From Bacillus methanolicus MGA3 (lineage in GTDB: Bacteria; Bacillota; Bacilli; Bacillales; Cytobacillaceae), in NCBI RefSeq assembly GCF_000724485.1, contig NZ_CP007739.1:1348843-1412842 (forward strand): a stretch of 64,000 bases of DNA. Reading direction: 5' to 3'. The translations under genes and the position numbers were made by a program. Each line of letters starts with the position of its first letter. Position 1 is the stretch's first letter. The notes under the pieces were generated by a model that ran no database searches, was not told the DNA's origin, and saw nothing but the letters and a program-made list of their open reading frames with translations. Positions 33,744-43,996 of this stretch are shown piece after piece.

Positions 33744-35009
33744 TTATATAGGTGTCCCTTTTTTAAATTGAGAAAAAAGATCGTTATTCATTTCTACTGC
33801 ATTTTCCTTAGGTAACTTTAATTTATTTAAAGTGTTTTCTTGGATAAAATGAAGATGGTTATTATAACAAATATAGTAGTCATTTTGATGTTGATATAAA
33901 ATTCCATCTGGTAAAGTGATTATCTCATTAGCTAATGGACATATCATTGAACCGTTAGGAAGTTTAGATAAAAATTCGTCATTTACTTCTACAATTTTAT
34001 CCCATCGAAATTTAAAATTGTTAAATGCTTCCACGCTTTGTATAGGGTGTTTTTTATTATTTTGAATATAATAAACTATGGGATTAGTTGGGGACTTTAC
34101 CAGTCTTTGGTTTGGAAATTTATCTGGTTCAATCAAAACCATATGATTTATTGGAATCCCTTCTTCGTATCTAAATAGATAAGGATCAGGTATTCTAACA
34201 ACTTCTTCTTCAGAATATTTTAATGGATTAAGCATATTTTCTGTAATCTTTCGCCGTCTTTGTTGATCAATTAAATAAATATCTGGTTTAAAACCTCTTA
34301 CTAAAGTTCCATTAGGAATAACATAGGGTAAGTTTGAAGATAAGTTTTGATAAGAATCCCGATATTTTAGAGCAATATCTAAAATTTTTTTAATTGGATA
34401 AAAAGGTTGAAATTGAGTTAAACGTACCCAAAAAGCTGCATCACCAGCACCCCAATTGATAGGATGATCATCCCAGTAACTTCCATATTTATGAAACACT
34501 AAATCTGCTATTCTTCTCGTATGCATCACAGAACAATGATCTACAATACAAACTGGTTGGTTTAAGATCCCGGGAGCTTGGCGCACCCCTTCATCGAAGA
34601 GATTAAAGTTATCATCAAAATACTTAACGTGTTGTTCTGAATATACAATATCAATATTTGGATGTTGATTTAGATAATTAACCATTATTTCAAATCGCTC
34701 AGGCAAAAAGATGTTGTCATCTGTTAAATAAGTAATATATTTGCCTTGTGTTTTTGGGATTGCTTCATTTATTAACGTAGCATATCTTGCTGTTTTGAAA
34801 CGTTCATTATCCTTGATATTACTATTAAAATATTGAATTCTCGGGTCACCTAAATACCGTTTAATAATTTGAGTGGTTTCATTGTTTGAATTATCATCCA
34901 TTATAAAAAGTTCCCAATCCTGAAACGTTTGATTAATAACACTTTCTATGGCTTTAGTAATTGTACTTGGTTTATTATAACTAGTTAAAATCACTGAAAC
35001 TGTTGGCAT
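33744..35009 (-). CDS. Family 2 glycosyltransferase with three C-terminal repeats
   Basis: ATG 35009, after AGGAGGAAGGAAT, gives 421 residues (further upstream codons are ignored). The GT2 catalytic domain covers about 1-225 (TVSVILTSYNKPSTITKAIE, the DxD-like FIMDDNSN and TYLTDDNIFLPERFE). From about residue 243, three tandem units of some 55-60 residues follow, each with G-x-L-V/Y, a Y-x-I strand and a basic (R/K)(R/K/H)-x-I strand (IPNGTLVRGFKPDIYLIDQQ; FPNQRLVKSPTNPIVYYIQN; LPDGILYQHQNDYYICYNN). A close paralogue with the same architecture lies at 55719. The repeats may bind glycan or surface protein. A spore-surface role is inferred from the neighbourhood. Confidence 0.85.
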   Translation of the reverse strand: MPTVSVILTSYNKPSTITKAIESVINQTFQDWELFIMDDNSNNETTQIIKRYLGDPRIQYFNSNIKDNERFKTARYATLINEAIPKTQGKYITYLTDDNIFLPERFEIMVNYLNQHPNIDIVYSEQHVKYFDDNFNLFDEGVRQAPGILNQPVCIVDHCSVMHTRRIADLVFHKYGSYWDDHPINWGAGDAAFWVRLTQFQPFYPIKKILDIALKYRDSYQNLSSNLPYVIPNGTLVRGFKPDIYLIDQQRRRKITENMLNPLKYSEEEVVRIPDPYLFRYEEGIPINHMVLIEPDKFPNQRLVKSPTNPIVYYIQNNKKHPIQSVEAFNNFKFRWDKIVEVNDEFLSKLPNGSMICPLANEIITLPDGILYQHQNDYYICYNNHLHFIQENTLNKLKLPKENAVEMNNDLFSQFKKGTPI

Positions 35010-35847
35010 ATTCCTTCCTCCTATGCTTATCCAAAAATTAATTATCATACTGCCTAGATGTTTAAACCGAGATTAAAAATAATACTATACAATTTCATAC
35101 TATTTATTTTTTTTTTGAAATGTTCGGGCTAGTGTCTGATAAAAAACGAATTCATAAAGAAAATAGATTTATTTATGAGTACTTTTCTTATAAATTAATA
35201 ATTTAGGACATCATGAAAGAGCACGGTAGGAAAATTATGTGAGGAAGAGTCACGCACAATTTGATAAGAACAGGAAGGCTGAAAGTTAAAAAAATAGCTT
35301 CTTTTCATCAAACAGCAAAGACTATAGAAAACTGGAAAGCCTAGATTTAGGACAACCTGATTGTGGTCAGCGAAAATGCTGGGGATCTCATTCTTACTGC
35401 AGAGTGTTAGATCAACTATTAGAAGAACATTTAGAATTGTCCTTTACCTATTATCTAAAAGAGCGATTTCGAGATATTTACCGTTCTGAAGACTATGATA
35501 TAGCTCATGACCTTTTTGAGAATTGATCCAGTTGGCTTGGAGTAGTCCGTTTGCAATGTTCAATTTTATTTGTCGGAAACTGTCCACTTTAGTTTAGCAG
35601 TTACATATGATAGGGAGTGATTTTACGGATTTTGTTATTACGTGAAATGTCCAATTGTTTTAATTTGGGGAAGCGTTGTGCTGGATGAAATCGTGTCAGT
35701 TTCCCAACGATTTAAATCGACGGGGGATTATCCTGTTTTTATTGGAATCATTACACGAAACAATAGAACGTGAAAAGCCCTTTAACCGAGAACTTCACCT
35801 TATTCCAGATTAAAGGGATTCTATATATTTAAAAAAATCTTTATTAA
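35010..35847. other. 838-base region of decayed sequence
   Basis: There is no intact gene. At 35341-35526 an open stretch (DLGQPDCGQRKCWGSHSYC ... FRDIYRSEDYDIAHDLFEN) ends in TGA and lacks a start. It looks like part of a former gene, possibly a transposase, but I cannot name it. Near 35786-35815, CCCTTTAA and TTAAAGGG could form a terminator for the methyltransferase gene on the minus strand. Confidence 0.4.
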
Positions 35848-36564
35848 CTAGTTTCCATCGTATTTATTCAAAAGATCTTCAATAAACAATTGTAATTTTT
35901 TATTATTGTGAAATAAAATTCCTAATCCATAATGATGGGGAAGTTTATACAAGGTAAGTGGAAATGATGACTCATTGATAAAATCCTCTATTGCTGTTAA
36001 AACTCCATTTTTTTCTCCACCTTCGAATAGGGCATTATTTAAGGTGCGGTTCATTGATTTCTCTACTAATTCGGATTCCGGAGCTATTAACTCTGAGTGA
36101 CCAGGTAACATTCCTTTATTTGCATAAGGCTTTCGAAATTCAGTTGGAATTGTTTCGGGAAAATAATACATATCTCTCCTTGCGTAAGGCCATTCAGTAT
36201 CATGTAGTAAAACGATAGGGAACTTATTATTATTTAAAGCACTTTTTTCAACTATTTTAAGTTCATTAAATACTGTATACCAGTTATGATCACCATCAAT
36301 TAAGACGGCATCATATTTTTTAATTTTCGATAAAACATTGAGACTAATATCTTTTATCAAAGTAAAACAGCCATGTTCTTCTTCTAATTTTTGATAATCG
36401 AAAGCAGGTGCGGGGTCTATAGCCGTTAAATGGCCTTCATTTTCAGAACAGTATTCTAATATATTAAAAGTATTATCTCCAAATTCACTTCCTATTTCAA
36501 CAATGGACTTTACATTTTCTTCTATAAAAATGGGTTTTATAATTCCTTTCCAAAATTTATGCAT
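35848..36564 (-). CDS. Class I SAM-dependent methyltransferase
   Basis: The 238-residue protein has the SAM-binding motif SIVEIGSEFGDNTFNILEY (about residues 20-38), an acidic strand (LTAIDPAP) and YDAVLIDGDHNWYTVFNEL (about 84-102), as in the Methyltransf_24 type found in glycan clusters. It also has a His/Tyr-rich insert (WPYARRDMYYFPE). It probably O-methylates a sugar or a glycosylated carrier. The start has AAAAGGAGTTCATGAT upstream. It is transcribed alone on the minus strand between decayed regions. Confidence 0.8.
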   Translation of the reverse strand: MHKFWKGIIKPIFIEENVKSIVEIGSEFGDNTFNILEYCSENEGHLTAIDPAPAFDYQKLEEEHGCFTLIKDISLNVLSKIKKYDAVLIDGDHNWYTVFNELKIVEKSALNNNKFPIVLLHDTEWPYARRDMYYFPETIPTEFRKPYANKGMLPGHSELIAPESELVEKSMNRTLNNALFEGGEKNGVLTAIEDFINESSFPLTLYKLPHHYGLGILFHNNKKLQLFIEDLLNKYDGN

Positions 36565-36691
36565 ATCATGAACTCCTTTTCGTTTTGGGGATTTTTGTAA
36601 TAATTGTCCTTTAGAAATCTCCCCGAATTATTTTGTTAAGACAAAAATCTAATAAATAATTTATTCTGTTTAAGAAAGTGTGTTCCTCTCG

Positions 36692-36945
36692 TGTTTTATT
36701 CAGACCATTAACTTTAACAGCCAAAACGTAAATGCGTTTTCAGTTAAACTCCGAACATTTGAAATTTCGGCTTGCGGGGCCTTCCAACTGACAGATGTTC
36801 GAGAAGGTTTAAGAAGTTTTTATACCCCAGGTGTTGATATCGCTACATTCGATTCTCCCAATGATTTATTTGAAAAGATTGATTACTATCTAACTCATGA
36901 AGTTGAAAGGAGTGCTATTGCATTATATCAATCTGATATTTTATT
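36692..36945 (+). pseudogene. C-terminal fragment of a CgeB-like glycosyltransferase
   Basis: The frame contains AFSVKLRTFEISACGAFQLT, then a FYTPGVDIATFDSPNDLFEKIDYYL-type segment and HEVERSAIA. This matches the C-terminal region of CgeB-family (spore maturation, GT4-like) glycosyltransferases. The N-terminal two thirds are missing and the frame runs out into sequence antisense to the next relic. It is a leftover of a lost glycosyltransferase gene. Confidence 0.65.
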
Positions 36946-37084
36946 TGTCGGTTCCGCGTTCTGGAAACAGCATGTTATTATAACGGAGCAAAAATTGTTA
37001 TCAATATGGCATCGTTTACATGATGACTCATCCAAATCCTGATTTAATAAACAAAATTTTTGAGTTTTTTTATAAGAAGGATCA

Positions 37085-37687
37085 ACATGATTTGAATAGG
37101 ATCTTTTTGTTCCTCCATGAAATGTATATGCAATTAAACCTTCTTTTTGGCCCGTTAAAGTCTTATCCATATTTTCTTTAATATCAGTCTCAGATCTGTC
37201 GTAATTCCATATTTTCAAATTCTTTACATAACCTACATAATATCCATAAGGATTAGACCAACGAAAAGACCAGAAGCGTAGACATTCTCTTTTGGGCTTG
37301 TTAATCCTTTTTTTTAAAATCTCCATTAACATATAGATTAGGTGTTTTACTACGGTAAACGACTGCGATCTGTTTCCAGTCAGTAATGGACATGGGGTAA
37401 ACTAAAAGGGCTGGGAGATAGGCAGAACTATGTTCATAAACAATAACACCATTAGTACCGACGGATACTCCAAAACCTGCATCCTCGGCTTTTTCTCCAT
37501 ACCCGGGTCCAATGATATATCTTTTGCCCCCATATACCACTTACATCTTCAATGGATTCTATATCCATGCTGATGGAAGATGACGGTTTCACCCAAAATT
37601 CATACGTAAACGAGTTACGAATCTTTTTTATAGTGTTTCAAATTTAATCATATGATTTCCTTTAAAAAGAATGGGTTCCTGTTCCAT
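37085..37687 (-). pseudogene. LamG/concanavalin-like domain gene, multiple frame breaks
   Basis: ATG 37687, after AAAGGTGG, begins MEQEPILFKGNHMIKFETL and hits TAA. In the next frame NSFTYEFWVKPSSSISMDIE follows, then after another shift GPGYGEKAEDAGFGVSVGTN, WKQIAVVYRSKTPNLYVNG, and in a third frame NPYGYYVGYVKNLKIWNYDR. Put together this is a LamG-type jelly-roll domain of about 190 residues. Such domains are sometimes joined to glycosyltransferases in spore-surface clusters, but here only the domain remains. Confidence 0.7.
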
Positions 37688-37980
37688 AATGACCACCTTT
37701 CTAACATGTTCTTATAACCAAACAGTCATTACGATCCCCCTAAGCTTCTAGGTAAATAAGATGAAATAGTGGATCCAACAGGTTTAAACCACTGTCGACG
37801 ATATCATTTTCCTAGAGAAAATGGTGATTCTTGAGTTTTAGATATAAGGGGTGTTTTTTGTAAAGTGCAGAGATTTGCAGAGAATTTGGTTTGAACCAAC
37901 TTTACATGGAGAGGTGGGCGTGATAGCCTCGTAGTGTAAAGACAACCCCTCATATAAAGAGATCAGGAAATAAATCATTT

Positions 37981-38604
37981 TTACTTAATTTTTTTTAAAT
38001 ATCCTTTTGGATTAAAAGTTAAGAAAAATTTTTCCCGACTTTGATCAATGATGAATTCGTCGTTCGTTGATAAGAACTCTTCAAGAGCTTCCATAGGACC
38101 ATCGCCAAATTCAGGTAACACAGGGTGTCCATTAATATTTGTATCCTCTACAATTAAATAATTTCCTTTCGTCACAATTGAATGATACATTTCTAATTCT
38201 TTTAGTACATGATTTTTAGAATGATCCGAGTCTAAAATGACCATTACGGAGTCTTCCTTTGGTATTGTTTTTTTCAATTCCTCAATAATTTCTTCCGAAG
38301 TTGAAGAACCAATTAAATATCGGATCCTTGGATGAGTTTTTGGTATTTTATTGTCTGCTATATCTATTGTAATAACCTTTCCATGATCTATTAGGTCACA
38401 AAGCGATGATAAGAATAAACTAGTTCCACCAAGATTTGTTCCACATTCAATAATCCAATCTGGCCTTGTTTCATATATGATTTCTTGATAGATCCATAGA
38501 TCTAGCGGACATTTGAGGGTTGGAACACCCAGCCAAGAAGTGTTTCCTTCTGACCAAACATGGGTATCGTAGTAATATTTATGAAATAAATCTTTAAAAT
38601 CCAT
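37981..38604 (-). CDS. CmcI / rhamnosyl O-methyltransferase family protein
   Basis: The 207-residue protein begins with a short N-terminal part containing NTSWLGVPTLKCPLDLWIYQ. The SAM site PDWIIECGTNLGGTSLFL follows (about residues 48-65), then GKVITIDIAD, and a metal-binding type DSDHSKNHVLKEL (about 124-136) with VEDTNINGHPV. This order is that of the CmcI family, which includes rhamnosyl O-methyltransferases. With a full dTDP-L-rhamnose pathway 4 kb away, methylation of rhamnose on the spore glycan is a plausible role. The start has AAAAGGAGCG upstream. Confidence 0.82.
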   Translation of the reverse strand: MDFKDLFHKYYYDTHVWSEGNTSWLGVPTLKCPLDLWIYQEIIYETRPDWIIECGTNLGGTSLFLSSLCDLIDHGKVITIDIADNKIPKTHPRIRYLIGSSTSEEIIEELKKTIPKEDSVMVILDSDHSKNHVLKELEMYHSIVTKGNYLIVEDTNINGHPVLPEFGDGPMEALEEFLSTNDEFIIDQSREKFFLTFNPKGYLKKIK

Positions 38605-38799
38605 CTAAAAATTCGCTCCTTTTAATAAAGTTTTTTGAAGTAAATACAAAATTGAGCTAATTCTCAAAAATAAGCTTCAAATAGGTATGACCTATTCGTA
38701 AATTTATTCAATAAAAATTATTTGAATAAATGCATTTGCTTCTATTCATGATTAAACTCCCGCATCTCCTATTGACTGTTTATCGGTATTGAGTCTCCT

Positions 38800-39239
38800 A
38801 GTTAAATCCAATCATTGGATCCATTCCAGCTTATTCTTTTTTCATCAGGCGATTGTGGACTATATGATTCAGTAGTTAAATAATTTATGGTAGCTGGTTT
38901 CTGCCCAAGCAGTCTATAACTTTAAGCAATACCCTTTGGAATTTGCATCATAATGGGATTTTCCTCACCCATGTAGTAAACATTGGTTTCCACTTTTGTA
39001 GGTGAATGATCTCTTAGATCGTAAAGTACTACCTGAGCGTTGTCTGAAGGGAAAACCATAAATCATCTTGCTTTTCGTGGAAGTGAAAAACTTTTATCAC
39101 TCTAGGGGAGCGCATTGATCACTAAGCCTAGCCAAATCTAGAAAGCAATTTAGTTTTATCATCACCGGACCAGTTCTCGAAATAACTGTTCGTCACAATG
39201 TTTTACTAGTTTTTTAGCCTTTACTCCTTTTTTCAACAT
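38800..39239 (-). pseudogene. Decayed second copy of rfbC (SpsL-like epimerase)
   Basis: Minus-strand fragments match the intact protein at 44836: a start near 39239 (MLKKGVKAKKLVKHCDEQ), then VFHFHEKQDDLW, SDNAQVVLYDLRDHSPTK, NVYYMGEENPIMMQIPKGIA, a TAA in place of a residue, and SYRLLGQKPATINYLTTESY. Several stops and shifts make it non-functional. It lies directly after the rfbD relic, keeping the rfbD-rfbC order. Confidence 0.85.
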
Positions 39240-39240
39240 T

Positions 39241-39470
39241 AAAAATCCTTTCGAATAAGTCTTTCAAAGCTTTATTCCATGCTGAAGCAGCTTATCATTC
39301 TTTTTTAAGCAAAGCATCATGTCCTAAAACTGGAATCGGAGCAATTGCTCCATATTCGTCAGACGTAGTGGGTAGTATGAGCTCCGGATTAATCCCTGCT
39401 TCTTTAAAAATAGCCTTTGCGAAATCAAATAAGGTGACTACCCCAATTGCATACGTGCTAGATACCATTT
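39241..39470 (-). pseudogene. Decayed 3' end of a second rfbD
   Basis: On the minus strand, FAKAIFKEAGINPELILPTT, then SDEYGAIAPIPVLGHDALLK and SAWNKALKDLFERI align with the C-terminus of the intact RfbD at 43997 (FAKAIFEEAGFNPKYVLPTT; EEYGAIAPRPRF; PWNEALKEFI). Two stops interrupt it and the N-terminal two thirds are gone. Confidence 0.85.
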
Positions 39471-40245
39471 TTGAGATTTTTAACTAAATTCTGTTTTTAT
39501 AATTTTCTATATAACTATATGTATGAAGACCTTTATGGAGACTACGTTTATGCTAAATTAAACATTTTGATTAAAATGCCTTAAGTCATTTGTCAGTGTT
39601 TTAAGAAGGGTAGATGAATATAAGGGATCTCTCTGCTTTCATTTATAAAAAAGAAAATTCCAGCCTTTTCAGACTGGATAGAATTACTCAAATTTTTAAT
39701 TTCATTGGATAGATTTATATAACAAACTTTTTAATCCAGCAGAAAAATATTGCCCAAAGATTTTAAATTTCATTTGACAGGGAAAGTGTGATTTTGTTTT
39801 CCTAACATCAGTTTTTACCCAAATGCTTCGTAATGACAAAGAGAATTATTTATCCAAAATTATTCGTGTGTTATAAAAAGGATAAAAGGGTTTTATACTT
39901 TTTTTCTAAATAAAGTGTCACTAGAAAATATAAAAAAGGTCTAAGCAGTATTCCTTTTATAAAAAGTTATGAAAATTATAAAACGCTAAACAAAAGTCTT
40001 GAAGAAGGACAGTTTCGTATGATGAAACATTTTTGCAAACATTAGTACAGAAATATGATTTAGGTATTATAAATCCGGTTTCTTATGGAGCTTGGAATGG
40101 TAAATCTTATTATTAGAATGAAAACTAAAAGCGATGTAAATAAGGAATAGGGTACTCTAAACTATTATGCCCGTCATTACTTATAAAATTTTTCAAAATG
40201 ATCTAGATAAAAAACTATATACAAAGTTATTTATACACTCCCCAA
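39471..40245. other. 775-base region of decayed, very AT-rich sequence
   Basis: No gene is seen. Around 39950-40120, short plus-strand pieces such as SIPFIKSYENYKTLNKSLEE and LGIINPVSYGAWNGKSYY look like former coding sequence broken by stops; I cannot name it. A TCCAG ... CTGGA hairpin lies near 39659-39681. Confidence 0.35.
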
Positions 40246-41796
40246 TTATTGAGATGGAACCCGGTTTAAGAAATAAACGAACAGATGTATTTTTGAAGTA
40301 CCATTATTTAACTTGTGAAGATTTAATTCTAGATCAAATGCACTTGGTTCTCTATTTAACAACTCTTCATATACTTTAAAAATAAAGTTTTCGTTGTTTA
40401 AATTTAATATTTTAGCTAATTTATTAAGAATGGTATGATGGTGAAAATCATTTACCTTTGGACTAGTATAAATTAATATTGCCTCTTCGCTTAATAAAAA
40501 AGTGGAAATAATGGTAATTTTTTTTACTCCTCGTGATAAATTTCTTAAATGTTGTTCAAATCCGTATTGGTCCGGTTCTCTATTTAATATTTCTTTATAT
40601 AATTGATGTAAAAATTGTTCATTATTTAATTTCATAAGATCTAAAAGAGTTTTACCTATTTTTTTCTCATTTTTCATACTAAGATCTATAGGTGTTAATC
40701 TATTATTATCAATGTTTTCAGATAATTGATGATAAGCATTCAAAACTTTTTTTCCTGCAATTTCCCAATTGAATTGTTTTACATGGTTTAAACCCCTAAC
40801 TTTTAATTTTTCTGTTAAGTGTTTATCGTCCAACATTATTTTTAATCCAATTGCTATTTCTTCTACATCTTCAGGGTTTACATTGTATGCAGAACCTCCA
40901 GAAATTTCCTTTAAAGAAGAAGTATTAGAGGTTAACACGGGAACTCCGCATGCCATAGCTTCTAAGACAGGTAGTCCTAGTCCTTCATAAAGTGAAGGAA
41001 ATACAAAAAGTTCAGCACCATTATAAATTTCAACTAATTCTTCTATTGGGACGAAGCCTGTTAAGACAATATTTTTCTGAACTCCTAAACCGCTCGCAAG
41101 ATTATTAATTTGTAAAATCTCATTCGTATTAAGGTCATTAAAAAAAACAATTTGGAATTGATTTACTAAATTGGGTAATCTAGAAAAAGCCTCAAGAAAT
41201 CGAGCAAGATTTTTTCTGTATTCAATTCCACCGGAGAACAAAATATAGGGTTGAACGATATTATATTTTCTTTTTAGTAAATCAATGTCAAGATTTTGTT
41301 TTACTGTAAACTTTTCATCAATCCCTCCCATGATCACTATTATTTTTTGAGGATCAATACCTAAAATGTTAATAGCATCATTCTTTGTAGTTTCAGAGAT
41401 TGCGAAAATTAAGTCACAAGATTTTATAAAATGTAAAGTTTCGAAATATTCGTCTTTCGTTTTTTTATCAATAAGATAAATATTTGGGTATAGAAGTGGA
41501 ATTAAATCAAAGAGGGTAACAACCACTTTAATTCCTCTAGACAATAGGGTTGCATAATCTGATTTAAATTCAAAAGGGCTCGTAATATGAAAAATGTCAA
41601 TTGAATTTTTACTTAGAAACATTTTTAAGTCGCTGTTTCGATAGGTTTTCTCATTATTTTTTTTAGGATAATAATAGAAATAATTGTTTTTATCATCTAG
41701 TTTTTTTATGGTTTCAATTAAATTTCTTGTATATTGTCCTATTCCTCTTTTATTAGAAATAGACTGAGTAAAACTCATATCAAAAGCAATATTCAT
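40246..41796 (-). CDS. Family 4 glycosyltransferase with two DUF4214-like repeats
   Basis: ATG 41796 lies five bases after GAGGTGATTGAG and gives 516 residues. The GT-B enzyme part (about 1-375) has RGIGQYTRNLIETIK near the start, FSGGIEYRKNLARFLEAF, and the donor-site motif FPSLYEGLGLPVLEAMACGV (about 275-294). After residue 390, two copies of an about 45-residue unit follow (FLHQLYKEILNREPDQYGFE and FIFKVYEELLNREPSAFDLE), which match DUF4214. Such units occur in surface and glycan-related proteins and may position the enzyme on its acceptor. It transfers a sugar from a nucleotide donor, identity unknown. Confidence 0.87.
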   Translation of the reverse strand: MNIAFDMSFTQSISNKRGIGQYTRNLIETIKKLDDKNNYFYYYPKKNNEKTYRNSDLKMFLSKNSIDIFHITSPFEFKSDYATLLSRGIKVVVTLFDLIPLLYPNIYLIDKKTKDEYFETLHFIKSCDLIFAISETTKNDAINILGIDPQKIIVIMGGIDEKFTVKQNLDIDLLKRKYNIVQPYILFSGGIEYRKNLARFLEAFSRLPNLVNQFQIVFFNDLNTNEILQINNLASGLGVQKNIVLTGFVPIEELVEIYNGAELFVFPSLYEGLGLPVLEAMACGVPVLTSNTSSLKEISGGSAYNVNPEDVEEIAIGLKIMLDDKHLTEKLKVRGLNHVKQFNWEIAGKKVLNAYHQLSENIDNNRLTPIDLSMKNEKKIGKTLLDLMKLNNEQFLHQLYKEILNREPDQYGFEQHLRNLSRGVKKITIISTFLLSEEAILIYTSPKVNDFHHHTILNKLAKILNLNNENFIFKVYEELLNREPSAFDLELNLHKLNNGTSKIHLFVYFLNRVPSQ

Positions 41797-42298
41797 CTCA
41801 ATCACCTCGAATAACGGCTACACACCATTTTTATAATAAACACTTAATTTTGGAAAAAAATAACGGAAAAGTACGTCAATTAAACAATCCTAAAAAATTC
41901 ATATAATTAATTTAGTACTATATTTATTTATGCTATTTTCGAAAAAAAGTTTAGGATAAGTAGTAAATTAGGAATGAAATTAAGCATCTGAAAATTTCCT
42001 ATTGCAGTACGGACTTTTAAGTAAGACTGAACCCCTTACTTAAAATAAATACCTATTGAAAAATCCAGTCTTTAAGGCTGGATTTTCTTATAAAGGAAAG
42101 GAGAGAGTACGGACAAATGACGGAAGGCATATTCATTAAATTGTTTAAGGCAGCCTTAACTTTGTTTCCAAAAAAGACCGTTACACATATAGTATATAGA
42201 AAATAATTTGTATAAATTCAGTTAATAGTTTGCTAACTAAAGAATGATCCGTTAGAAAATTTGTGAGCTATAACAATGTAAAGGTGGTATTTCAATTC
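41797..42298. other. Gap between divergent operons, with a terminator hairpin
   Basis: At 42062-42084 AATCCAG pairs with CTGGATT and is followed by TTCTT, a terminator for an unknown short plus-strand transcript or a leftover. CATATAGTA at 42187-42195 fits a sigma-K -10 for the rfb operon, but no AC lies 16-17 bases before it. No gene is seen. Confidence 0.45.
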
Positions 42299-43036
42299 AT
42301 GAAGGGTGTAATTCTTGCTGGAGGTACGGGCTCTCGTCTAGACCCATTAACAAAATATATAAATAAGCATCTCTTGCCGGTAGGACCTTATCCAATGATC
42401 TATTGGTCAATCATAAAATTAAGGGACGCCGGAATTAATGAGATCTTAATTATAACGAATCAACATCATCTTGGCTCGTTTATACAGTTATTAGGTTTAG
42501 GGGAAGAATTAAATGTAAAACTTCAATATAAAATACAAAAAAATGAAGGAGGAGGGATTGCAGATGCCCTCATGAGTGCAAAAAGTTTTATCAATCAAGA
42601 AAAATTTATCGTATTACTAGGCGATAATATATTTGATGATTCATTAACTCCTTACGTCAAATCATTTCAACAACAGGACACTGGTGCGAGAGTATTACTA
42701 AAGGAAGTAGAGGATCCTTATCGATATGGAGTACCTCAATTAGATAAGAAGGAAAATAAAATTATCTCCATCATTGAAAAGCCAAAGTTTCCTCCATCTT
42801 CTTTTTGTGTGACAGGTGTCTATATGTATGATCAAAATGTTTTTCAATTGATTGAAGACATTGAACGATCAAACCGAAACGAGTTAGAAATAACAGATGT
42901 TAACAATTTATATATCAAAAACAATCAACTTCAATATGATATTCTACATGGATGGTGGATTGATGCCGGAACACATGAGTCTCTTTATAAAGCGAATCAA
43001 TATGTTTACGAAAATATGAAGGAGGAAAAAAAGTGA
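42299..43036 (+). CDS. rfbA: Glucose-1-phosphate thymidylyltransferase (SpsI/RmlA type)
   Basis: ATG 42299, with AAAGGTGG upstream, gives 245 residues. The nucleotidyltransferase signature [20 protein letters not shown] starts at residue 3, the metal site is in [10 protein letters not shown], and [11 protein letters not shown] is near residue 160. The length fits the short SpsI-type rather than the 290-residue RmlA. It makes dTDP-glucose from glucose-1-phosphate and dTTP. It is the first gene of an operon with overlapping stops and starts: rfbB begins inside its stop codon. Confidence 0.92.
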   Translation: MKGVILAGGTGSRLDPLTKYINKHLLPVGPYPMIYWSIIKLRDAGINEILIITNQHHLGSFIQLLGLGEELNVKLQYKIQKNEGGGIADALMSAKSFINQEKFIVLLGDNIFDDSLTPYVKSFQQQDTGARVLLKEVEDPYRYGVPQLDKKENKIISIIEKPKFPPSSFCVTGVYMYDQNVFQLIEDIERSNRNELEITDVNNLYIKNNQLQYDILHGWWIDAGTHESLYKANQYVYENMKEEKK

Positions 43037-43992
43037 ATAAACACCTCCTAGTAACTGGCGGAGCAGGTTTTATAGGATCAAATTTTATTTCATATTTATT
43101 AAGTAACACAAATTACTTGATTACAAACGTGGATTCTTTAACGTATGCCGGAAATGAGCAAAATATGAAGCCATTCGAAACATCAAATCGATATCGTTTT
43201 TTAAAATGTGATATTGGGAATGAACAAGAGCTAGCATCTATATTTGATCAAGAATATGAAGCTATCATAAACTTCGCGGCAGAATCTCATGTGGACCGCA
43301 GTATCACGAACGCCGACCCGTTCATTCATACAAATATAATAGGTACATTCAACCTTTTACAGGCTGTTTTAACTGGCAAAGCTCGAAAGATGATCCAAAT
43401 TTCAACTGATGAAGTGTATGGCTCCTTGGGACCAAAAGATCCACCGTTTACGGAAGGAACCGCTCTTGCACCGAATAATCCGTATTCTGCCAGTAAAGCA
43501 AGTGCGGATTTACTTGTCAGATCATTTCATAGAACACATCAACTTCCTCTTATCATCACACGATGCAGTAACAACTACGGACCCATGCAGCATAAGGAAA
43601 AATTCATACCCACAATTATTACAAATGCACTAAACAACAAAGATATCCCATTGTATGGAGATGGTTTAAATATTCGAGATTGGATCTATGTAGACGACCA
43701 TTGTCGTGCTATTCACACGGTGCTTGAGAAAGGAGTTCAAGGAGAAGTTTATAATATCGGCGGAGCTGAAGAAAAAACGAATCTTGAAGTTATTCAAATG
43801 ATTCTAAAACAATTAGGAAAAAACAAACATTTAATCAAGTATGTAGAAGACCGTAAAGGGCATGACCGCCGATACTCAATGGATTCTTCGAAAATATCGA
43901 GAGATTTGGGCTGGGAACCTCTTGTTTCTTTTCATGATGGCATCCAAAAAACAATAGAATGGTATAAACGAATGCAGTATGAGAGAAGGTGA
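43033..43992 (+). CDS. rfbB: dTDP-glucose 4,6-dehydratase (SpsJ/RmlB)
   Basis: GTG 43033 overlaps the rfbA stop and follows AAGGAGG. The 319-residue extended SDR protein has the NAD-binding motif [18 protein letters not shown] near residue 5, the [10 protein letters not shown] segment, the catalytic STDEVYG and the YSASKASAD Tyr-x3-Lys pair (near 153), and CSNNYGPMQ. It converts dTDP-glucose to dTDP-4-keto-6-deoxyglucose, step two of rhamnose synthesis. It is coupled to rfbA by overlap and lies four bases from the rfbD start. Confidence 0.95.
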   Translation: MNKHLLVTGGAGFIGSNFISYLLSNTNYLITNVDSLTYAGNEQNMKPFETSNRYRFLKCDIGNEQELASIFDQEYEAIINFAAESHVDRSITNADPFIHTNIIGTFNLLQAVLTGKARKMIQISTDEVYGSLGPKDPPFTEGTALAPNNPYSASKASADLLVRSFHRTHQLPLIITRCSNNYGPMQHKEKFIPTIITNALNNKDIPLYGDGLNIRDWIYVDDHCRAIHTVLEKGVQGEVYNIGGAEEKTNLEVIQMILKQLGKNKHLIKYVEDRKGHDRRYSMDSSKISRDLGWEPLVSFHDGIQKTIEWYKRMQYERR

Positions 43993-43996
43993 GAAT

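Noticed and set aside
36928..37042. Overlapping opposite frames at the end of the CgeB-like relic
   Set aside because: Neither frame is conserved there; the overlap marks the join of two relics, not an antisense gene.
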